Assembly (NCBI GenBank): GCA_018303895.1
Contig: JAGVXJ010000039.1
Span: 1-11,393, forward strand
Direction: 5' to 3'
Source: Candidatus Pacearchaeota archaeon
GTDB lineage: Archaea; Nanobdellota; Nanobdellia; Pacearchaeales; GW2011-AR1
DNA: 11,393 nucleotides
Shown: piece by piece, positions 6,285 through 11,393 of the stretch
Layout: each line of letters starts with the position of its first letter
Numbering within the stretch: the stretch's first letter is position 1
The notes under the pieces: model-generated
Databases searched by the model: none
The model's input: the letters and a program-made list of their open reading frames with translations, nothing else
Told to the model about the DNA's origin: nothing
Translations under genes and position numbers: made by a program

Positions 6285-6722
6285 TCAATCATAGACAAAA
6301 TATTTCGCCGGCTTCAATGCTTTTTCCAGAGAACTCTTGTCCGAAGCATACAAACTTTTTGTTTTTCTCTCGTGCATTTTTTTCCCAACATAATTTACTA
6401 TTTTTTCCGTCGCTAATCCAATTCCGTGTGGCCATCCTATAAAAGGAATAAATGTCAATGCTGGTGAAGAATTTTTGCGAATATTTCCCTCTTCATAATT
6501 TACTGCCCCAATCAGACCTACAGCTAAGCTTGGGAAAAAAGCAATTCCTCCACCAACAAGAGCTGATTTTATTTTTGCTTCTGGATTTTGTCCAAGGTTA
6601 TACCCAATTGTTGTTCCAGTTGCAATTCCCGATACTATCGCTCCAAAAAAAGTTACCCAGTCATTAGAAATTTTTTCATAAATGTTTTTATCTTTGTAAC
6701 TGGTGTTAAGTCTTTTTTCCAA
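6285..6722 (-). CDS. Membrane protein with Gly-rich hydrophobic helices, probably the 3' half of a frameshifted gene
   Basis: The frame gives 145 residues from a TTG at 6722. Two strong hydrophobic helices rich in small residues are at about 23-45 (WVTFFGAIVSGIATGTTIGY) and 52-75 (KSALVGGGIAFFPSLAVGLIG). A third weak one lies near 88-108. The tail is basic. The Gly-zipper look suggests tightly packed membrane helices. The frame stays open upstream to a TAG at 6756-6758 and reads RYFVAKDNSDLEKRL there, which looks like genuine protein. There is no ATG. It overlaps the upstream gene by 70 bases on the same strand, which is unusual. The simplest reading is that 6285-7033 was one gene and that one base is missing near 6751. 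Confidence 0.6.
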   Translation of the reverse strand: MEKRLNTSYKDKNIYEKISNDWVTFFGAIVSGIATGTTIGYNLGQNPEAKIKSALVGGGIAFFPSLAVGLIGAVNYEEGNIRKNSSPALTFIPFIGWPHGIGLATEKIVNYVGKKMHERKTKSLYASDKSSLEKALKPAKYFVYD

Positions 6723-7033
6723 ATCAGAATTATCTTTAGCGACGAAATACCTGAACTATTACATATCAAACATTCAATTTTTTTAGAATCTTTTAATTTT
6801 CTCTTGTAACGCATAAACTTTTCTTCACGTTCATAGCCGATTCTTTTCAATAACAAGTCTAATTCTTTTTTAAAATCATCCGACAATGGGTTTCTTTCAT
6901 TTACCGAGCCGTTATATTCTTCAGAAAATAATCCAACAAGTCCGTTAATTTCTCTCTGAAGTTCCAACGGGAATTTTGCTTTTTCTCTGTACGTCGATAT
7001 TTTCCCAGAAAACTTCGGGTCAATTTCATCCAT
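6653..7033 (-). CDS. Hypothetical protein, probably the 5' half of a frameshifted gene
   Basis: The frame gives 126 residues from an ATG at 7033, 7 bases after the kinase stop, so it belongs to the kinase operon. The first part is a charged helical domain (FPLELQREINGLVGLFSEEY near 21-40, then FKKELDLLLKRIGYEREEKF). It leads into KKIECLICNSSG near residues 83-94, with a CxxC pair. From about residue 95 the sequence (LKIILIWKKDLTPVTK and onward) reads like an out-of-frame shadow of the 6285-6722 frame. Joining the two frames with one extra base would give CLICNSSG followed by YFVAKDNSDLEKRL. That makes a protein of about 245 residues with a soluble N-terminal domain and C-terminal membrane helices. 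I cannot name the family. Confidence 0.6.
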   Translation of the reverse strand: MDEIDPKFSGKISTYREKAKFPLELQREINGLVGLFSEEYNGSVNERNPLSDDFKKELDLLLKRIGYEREEKFMRYKRKLKDSKKIECLICNSSGISSLKIILIWKKDLTPVTKIKTFMKKFLMTG

Positions 7034-7040
7034 GGAATCT

Positions 7041-7940
7041 TCATTTTTTCAAAACTTCTTCTGGTGAAGCGTATCCTTTTTGTCGTGCAAATATTTTTTT
7101 GTCTTCTTTAAACAAAACCATTTTTTTCAAAATTTTTTTGAAATCTGGACTAATCGCCAAAGAATCGAATTCATCAGCTCGGTCAGTAAGACTTCCTTCT
7201 GGGCTTGGCCCTCTTCCTCTCAAAAGAAAATAAGCTGTCTTGGCCAAAGAGAAAAGGTCGTCCCGACAATCATTTGTGCCCGGAATTTTTGAGTAACCAA
7301 TCGTCGCTGCGTTAATTCCCATCGTCGTCAAGCTCAAACTTCCCTGTTCCCTTGCAATTCCGAAATCAATCAGATGATACGCTTTTCCTTTTTCAGTTGT
7401 TTCTTCAATAATGTTCGTCGGTTTTATATCTCGGTGGATTATTCCTTCATCATTCAATGGAACCAAATAATTCTGTAAAATTTGTCTCATGAAACCTTTG
7501 GCTTCACTTTCTGGCAAAGTCGCATTTCTCTGTGTTAGAATATTTTCAAGATTGTCTCCTGCAATGTAATCTGAAAGAACCGCAAAATTTTGCCCGTCTT
7601 CCAATGTGAAAACTCTCGTTTCTTGTCCAAGAGCTTTGTTCACTCTCATCATTCGCCCGTTGATTTTTTTGGCGACGTTGTCATCAAATGCGTGTGGTCC
7701 AAGTCCGACGACCTTAAGCGTTTTGTATTTTCCGTCGTCAGATTTTGCTTTGTAACTTATTCCTTCTCCCCCTCGCCCTAAAATTGATTCAATAGTCAAA
7801 ATACTTCCATTTAACCTGACGTCCTTCCCAACCTGAAAATCCTCGTTAGGTGAACCAGAACTTTCCAAAGGAATCTGGTTTAAACTATCTCCCACTTCGT
7901 CTTCAGACCGAATTCCTTTTTGTTGTCTTAAATCTTGCAT
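7041..7940 (-). CDS. Hanks-type (eukaryote-like) Ser/Thr protein kinase
   Basis: A 299-residue protein kinase with the main catalytic elements. The glycine loop is GRGGEG (55-60) and the ATP-binding lysine is K76 in TLKVV. The catalytic loop is HRDIKPTN (169-176), with D171 as base and N176 as metal ligand. The magnesium loop is DFG (192-194). CRDDLFSLAKTAYFLL (225-240) corresponds to subdomain IX. There is no clear APE motif; the region reads TIGYSKIPG. About 40 N-terminal residues are polar and probably disordered. There is no membrane segment, so it is soluble. It leads an operon with a helical/membrane protein and a methyltransferase-like protein; these or the sigma-54-like factor are candidate substrates by context only. 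Its promoter is the second copy of the 30-bp element. Confidence 0.9.
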   Translation of the reverse strand: MQDLRQQKGIRSEDEVGDSLNQIPLESSGSPNEDFQVGKDVRLNGSILTIESILGRGGEGISYKAKSDDGKYKTLKVVGLGPHAFDDNVAKKINGRMMRVNKALGQETRVFTLEDGQNFAVLSDYIAGDNLENILTQRNATLPESEAKGFMRQILQNYLVPLNDEGIIHRDIKPTNIIEETTEKGKAYHLIDFGIAREQGSLSLTTMGINAATIGYSKIPGTNDCRDDLFSLAKTAYFLLRGRGPSPEGSLTDRADEFDSLAISPDFKKILKKMVLFKEDKKIFARQKGYASPEEVLKK

Positions 7941-7960
7941 ATGCTTTCATAGAATATTAT

Positions 7961-7990
7961 TTTTTAAACCTTTCCTTTTTGTTGTAACTT
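7961..7990 (-). promoter_or_regulatory. Promoter of the kinase operon, copy 2 of the 30-bp inverted repeat
   Basis: On the minus strand this is identical to plus-strand 4625-4654. It supplies GAAAGG plus TTTAAAAA, with the TATA core (7961-7968) 21-28 bases before the ATG at 7940. It lies between the divergent kinase and mre11 genes. Confidence 0.75.
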
Positions 7991-8043
7991 TGTAGTTAGA
8001 ATATAATTGCTTTTTTACTGCAATAAATTTTATCTCAACAATC

Positions 8044-8051
8044 TTTAAATA
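8044..8051 (+). promoter_or_regulatory. TATA-like box of the mre11-rad50 operon
   Basis: TTTAAATA lies 23-30 bases before the ATG at 8074, again the leaderless spacing. It is distinct from the 30-bp element and points away from the kinase promoter. Confidence 0.6.
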
Positions 8052-8073
8052 GATTCTCTCTCGTTGCTAAAAC

Positions 8074-9243
8074 ATGGCAAGATTCGCGCATATATCGGAT
8101 ATTCATCTCGGTGGTTGGAAACAAGAACCAATGCAACAGCTGAATTTTGAATCTTTCAGAAAAGCGGTTGACATTTGTCTAAAAAGTAATCTTGATTTTA
8201 TTCTTTTTGCCGGAGACATTTTTGATTCTGCTTATCCTCCTATTGAAATTCTTAAAGAAACTTTCGGTGAATTCAAGCGAATAAAAGATGCGAAAATTCC
8301 CGTTTTTATTATTGCTGGTTCGCATGATTATTCTGTCTCGGGAAAAACTTTTTTAGATGTTCTGGAGAAAGCTGGTTTCTGCAAAAATGTTCTAAGTTAT
8401 GAAGAACGCGATGGGTTTTTTGTTTTGAATCCGACGGTTTATCAGGATGTTGCGATATATGGATATCCTGGAAAAAAATCAGGTCTTGAAATTCCAGAAC
8501 TTAGAAAAGTGAAATTTAACGACGCTCCCGGACTTTTCAAAATTTTTATGTTACACACTTCACTAGACAAAGCAGTTGGAACTCTTCCGATTGATTCAAT
8601 TGAACACAACCTTCTTCCCGTCGCTGATTACTATGCTCTTGGTCATTTGCATATAGATTTTCAGTATGAAAATTTTGTTTATCCTGGCCCAGTTTTTCCA
8701 AATAATTTCCAGGAACTTGAAGATTTACATTACGGTGGGTTTTATATTGTTGATACTTCCTCTTCGGAATTTCTTAAAAAAATTGATTTGAAAATAAGAG
8801 AGATTGTTTCCATTGATTTACAACTTCATGATGCAACAACTGCAACTGACAAAATTCTTGGTGAACTAGATAAAAGAAATCTCGAGGACAAAGTTGTTCT
8901 TTTAAGAGTCTCTGGCGAACTTGAAAATGGAAAAACTTCGGACATAAAATTTGACCAAATAGAAAGTTTTGTAAAAAATAAAAATGCTTATTTTCTCTTG
9001 AAAAATACTCACGATTTAAAAGCAAAAGAAATGGAAACTGAAATGAAAATTGAAACAAAAAGTGCAGAAAATATCGAAGGTGAATCAATAAAAGTTTATT
9101 CCGAAAAAAACCCTTCAAATTTTAATGAAAGTGTTAATGAGCTGATGCACGTTCTTTCAATGGAAAAACAGGAAGATGAAAAAACTGAAATTTTTAATAA
9201 TCGTCTGTTAAGTGAAGCAAGAAAAGTTTTGAGGTTCGAATAA
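8074..9243 (+). CDS. mre11: DNA double-strand break repair nuclease Mre11
   Basis: Mre11 is the Mn-dependent 3'-5' exo/endonuclease of the Mre11-Rad50 complex, which trims DNA ends at double-strand breaks. The calcineurin-like phosphoesterase motifs are in order: SDIHLG with D9 and H11; GDIFD with D48; GSHDY at 82-86 with H84 and D85; H161 in MLHTS; and GHLH with H191 and H193. The usual GNHD asparagine is a serine here (S83); I recall GSHD in other archaeal Mre11 proteins, so this need not mean loss of activity. After about residue 230 comes the capping domain, then a charged C-terminal region that in this family binds Rad50's coiled-coil base. At 389 aa the length is typical for archaea. 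The stop lies one base before the rad50 ATG. Confidence 0.95.
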   Translation: MARFAHISDIHLGGWKQEPMQQLNFESFRKAVDICLKSNLDFILFAGDIFDSAYPPIEILKETFGEFKRIKDAKIPVFIIAGSHDYSVSGKTFLDVLEKAGFCKNVLSYEERDGFFVLNPTVYQDVAIYGYPGKKSGLEIPELRKVKFNDAPGLFKIFMLHTSLDKAVGTLPIDSIEHNLLPVADYYALGHLHIDFQYENFVYPGPVFPNNFQELEDLHYGGFYIVDTSSSEFLKKIDLKIREIVSIDLQLHDATTATDKILGELDKRNLEDKVVLLRVSGELENGKTSDIKFDQIESFVKNKNAYFLLKNTHDLKAKEMETEMKIETKSAENIEGESIKVYSEKNPSNFNESVNELMHVLSMEKQEDEKTEIFNNRLLSEARKVLRFE

Positions 9244-9244
9244 A

Positions 9245-11290
9245 ATGCGCATAAAAAAAATCACCCTTGATAATATTAGAAGTTATAGCCATCAGGAAGT
9301 TGAATTTCCAGAAGGTTCAATTTTATTATCTGGAGATATTGGTTCCGGAAAAACTTCGATTCTTCTCGGAATTGAATTTGCTTTATTTGGTTTACAGCCC
9401 GGACAAAGAGGAACCGGAATTTTAAGGAATGGAACGGATGAAGGTTCAGTAATTTTGGAATTTGAGGTTGACGAGCACGATGTCAAAATTGAACGAACCC
9501 TGAAAAGGAAAAAAGCAATCTCGCAGGATTATTGCGCAATAACTATCGACGGAGAACGTCGAGAAATTTCTGTGACTGAATTAAAAAATGCCGTGATTGA
9601 TCTTTTATCTTATCCAAAAGAATTTGCAAAAAAACAAAATCTTCTTTACAAATTTACAGTTTATACTCCTCAAGAAGAAATGAAACAAATCATTCTTGAA
9701 GATTCTGACACGAGAATAAATACTTTAAGACATGTTTTTGGAATTGATAAATACAAAACAATTCTGGAAAATACTGCAGTTGTTTTGTCAAAAATAAGAG
9801 AAGAAAGAAGAATCAAAGAAGGAATGATTTCAAATATTGAACAGGACAAGTCAATGATTTTTTCTAAAGAAATAGATCTTGAAACAAAACGTGGAAATCT
9901 AATACTTCTCGAAAAAGAACGTTTGCTTAAAACTGAAAAGAGAAAAGAAGTTCAGAAAGAAAAAGAAGAAATATCGAAGAAAAAAGACGAAAAAGTTAGG
10001 CTTCATCAGGAAGTTGAAAAATCAAAACTTATGATTCTTACCAAAAGTGAAACTTTGTCGAATAATATCAAAACTATTGGACTTTTGAAATTTCAAATAA
10101 TGGAGCTTCGGGAATTAAATTTTGAAGATACAAAAATTTCTCAGTTTGAACATGAAATAACTTTTTTGCGTAAAGAAAGGAATGCCGTTTCAGAAAAAAA
10201 TGTTTATCTCTTGAACGAAATAAATTCTTTGAATATGAAAAATCAGGAAAATGAATTTACCAAAATAAAAATTTCAAAAATCGAAATGTGTCCGACGTGT
10301 TTGCAGGATGTTGGACCAGTTCACAAGGGAAATATCGTCAATAAATTCGATTCTGATACTTTCGAAAACAAAAAGAAAATAGAAAATTTGACTTTGGAAA
10401 AAAGAGCATTAGTTGAAAAAATTTCTGAAATTGACAAGCAAATTTTAATCAAAGAAAAACAGCTAAAAGATTTGACGATTTTGAAAATCCGTTCTCAAGA
10501 TATTCCTGAAAAAGAAAAGCGTCTTAATGATTTGGAAAAAATGAATCAGTCAATTACAAAAGACCTTGAGCTTCTGAAACAACACGTCGACATTTTAAAC
10601 AGCATGGTTTTCGAACTCGGAAAATTCGACAATCTTTTTGAAACAAAACAAAAAGAATTAGACGATGCATTAAAACAAGAAAAAAATGCCGAGATAAGAG
10701 TTGCTGAATTGAAGAGAGAAATTGAGGTATTCCTTCGTCAAATTGATGAACTTAAAATCAGATTGAAAAGATCCGAAGAAATAAAATCACAACTTGCTTA
10801 TTTGACTGAACTTGAAAATTGGCTTTCAAAAAGTTTTATTCCTCTGGTTTCTTTCACAGAAAAAAATGTTATGAATCGTCTCAAATCTGAATTTTCAAAA
10901 TTATTTTCCGAGTGGTTTGGTATGTTGGTTTCTGACACATTTAATGTTCATCTCAGCGACGATTTCACACCGATTATTGAACAACAAGATTACGAATTAG
11001 ATTATGCTTATCTTTCCGGCGGTGAACGAACCGCTGTTGCTCTGGCTTATCGTCTTTCTCTAAATCAGGTTATCAATTCTCTCTTGAGCAAAATAAAAAC
11101 AAAAGATTTGGTTATTCTCGACGAGCCAACCGACGGATTTTCAGAACAGCAACTTGACAAAATGCGAAATGTCCTTGAACAACTCAACGTCGCACAATTA
11201 ATAATAGTCAGCCACGAGCAGAAAATTGAAGGTTTCGTAGAAAACATAATTCGTTTAAAAAAAGTTAACGGGGTTAGTGGAAAGGATTAG
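9245..11290 (+). CDS. rad50: DNA double-strand break repair ATPase Rad50
   Basis: Rad50 is the SMC-like ABC ATPase partner of Mre11; ATP-driven dimerisation controls DNA tethering and nuclease access. Walker A is GDIGSGKTS (30-38) and the Q-loop is TPQEEM with Q143. Two coiled-coil arms at about 180-345 and 372-545 flank the zinc hook CPTC (349-352), where two molecules join through one zinc ion. The C-terminal lobe has the ABC signature LSGGER (590-595), Walker B LVILDEP with D626 and E627, a D-loop, and H657 in IIVSHE. At 681 residues it is clearly shorter than the roughly 850-900 I recall for well-studied archaeal Rad50; the missing length is in the arms. It is translated right after mre11 with a one-base gap. 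Confidence 0.95.
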   Translation: MRIKKITLDNIRSYSHQEVEFPEGSILLSGDIGSGKTSILLGIEFALFGLQPGQRGTGILRNGTDEGSVILEFEVDEHDVKIERTLKRKKAISQDYCAITIDGERREISVTELKNAVIDLLSYPKEFAKKQNLLYKFTVYTPQEEMKQIILEDSDTRINTLRHVFGIDKYKTILENTAVVLSKIREERRIKEGMISNIEQDKSMIFSKEIDLETKRGNLILLEKERLLKTEKRKEVQKEKEEISKKKDEKVRLHQEVEKSKLMILTKSETLSNNIKTIGLLKFQIMELRELNFEDTKISQFEHEITFLRKERNAVSEKNVYLLNEINSLNMKNQENEFTKIKISKIEMCPTCLQDVGPVHKGNIVNKFDSDTFENKKKIENLTLEKRALVEKISEIDKQILIKEKQLKDLTILKIRSQDIPEKEKRLNDLEKMNQSITKDLELLKQHVDILNSMVFELGKFDNLFETKQKELDDALKQEKNAEIRVAELKREIEVFLRQIDELKIRLKRSEEIKSQLAYLTELENWLSKSFIPLVSFTEKNVMNRLKSEFSKLFSEWFGMLVSDTFNVHLSDDFTPIIEQQDYELDYAYLSGGERTAVALAYRLSLNQVINSLLSKIKTKDLVILDEPTDGFSEQQLDKMRNVLEQLNVAQLIIVSHEQKIEGFVENIIRLKKVNGVSGKD

Positions 11291-11303
11291 TTTTCAAATA
11301 AAC

Positions 11304-11317
11304 GAAAGGTTTAAATA
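11304..11317 (+). promoter_or_regulatory. Promoter with BRE/TATA core matching the 30-bp element
   Basis: GAAAGGTTTAAATA lies 22-29 bases (TATA part) before the ATG at 11339. The first 12 bases equal the core of the repeated promoters at 4641-4652 and 7963-7974, but the flanking bases differ. Confidence 0.6.
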
Positions 11318-11338
11318 GTTTTTATTTAGCAAAAGAAC

Positions 11339-11393
11339 ATGGCAAATTATCGAGCATATGTTGTTCCTGACGCAAATGTTAACGGTGAAAAGA
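11339..11393 (+). CDS. Unidentified protein, N-terminal fragment
   Basis: An ATG at 11339 opens a frame that runs off the right edge after 18 codons (MANYRAYVVPDANVNGEK). The GAAAGGTTTAAATA promoter at leaderless spacing supports a real start. The fragment is too short to name. It lies 48 bases after rad50 and has its own promoter, so it need not be a repair gene. Confidence 0.55.
   Translation, partial: MANYRAYVVPDANVNGEK

Noticed and set aside
8774..9118. 114-codon minus-strand frame inside mre11
   Set aside because: It is antisense to a conserved gene, and its Phe/Leu-rich translation reflects the A-rich sense strand.
1..11393. CRISPR arrays, tRNA or rRNA genes, insertion sequences
   Set aside because: No regularly spaced repeats, no cloverleaf-like segment and no transposase were seen; the only long repeat found is the 30-bp promoter pair.

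Overview
The window looks like a piece of an AT-rich, compact archaeal genome, most likely a DPANN-type lineage (Pacearchaeota/Woesearchaeota-like; lineage is inference). The archaeal markers are the start of an RNase P Pop5/Rnp2 subunit, an archaeal-type RNase J, a HemK2/Mtq2-type release-factor methyltransferase, and an Mre11-Rad50 operon. Nearly every gene or operon start has a TATA-like box 20-30 bases before its start codon, which points to leaderless transcripts and archaeal TBP/TFB promoters. No stretch longer than about 150 bases lacks a gene.

Layout. Positions 1-1077 (minus strand) hold the 5' end of pop5, a small unknown protein and a DEDDh 3'-5' exonuclease. Positions 1144-2894 (plus) hold a small unknown protein and an RNase J gene broken by an apparent internal deletion plus frame change. 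Positions 2891-3460 (minus) hold an unknown protein. Positions 3582-4614 (plus) are a two-gene operon: a tail-anchored membrane protein with a UBA-like head, and the methyltransferase.

The centre, 4625-7990, is the most unusual part. A complete homologue of bacterial sigma-54 (RpoN), 4676-5617, faces a convergent minus-strand operon (7940 to 5622). That operon encodes a Hanks-type Ser/Thr kinase, a protein apparently split in two by a frameshift, and a SAM-methyltransferase-like protein. The sigma-54-like gene and the kinase operon start from an identical 30-bp promoter segment, present as inverted copies at 4625-4654 and 7961-7990 that exactly bracket this block. Sigma-54 is regarded as a bacterial factor, so a full-length copy driven by an archaeal promoter among archaeal genes is the main finding.

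Positions 8074-11290 (plus) hold the mre11-rad50 operon, with a compact Rad50 that keeps its zinc hook. A further gene with a strong promoter starts at 11339 and runs off the window.

Two genes (RNase J and the kinase-operon protein) are interrupted. Real decay and metagenomic assembly error cannot be separated from this sequence alone.
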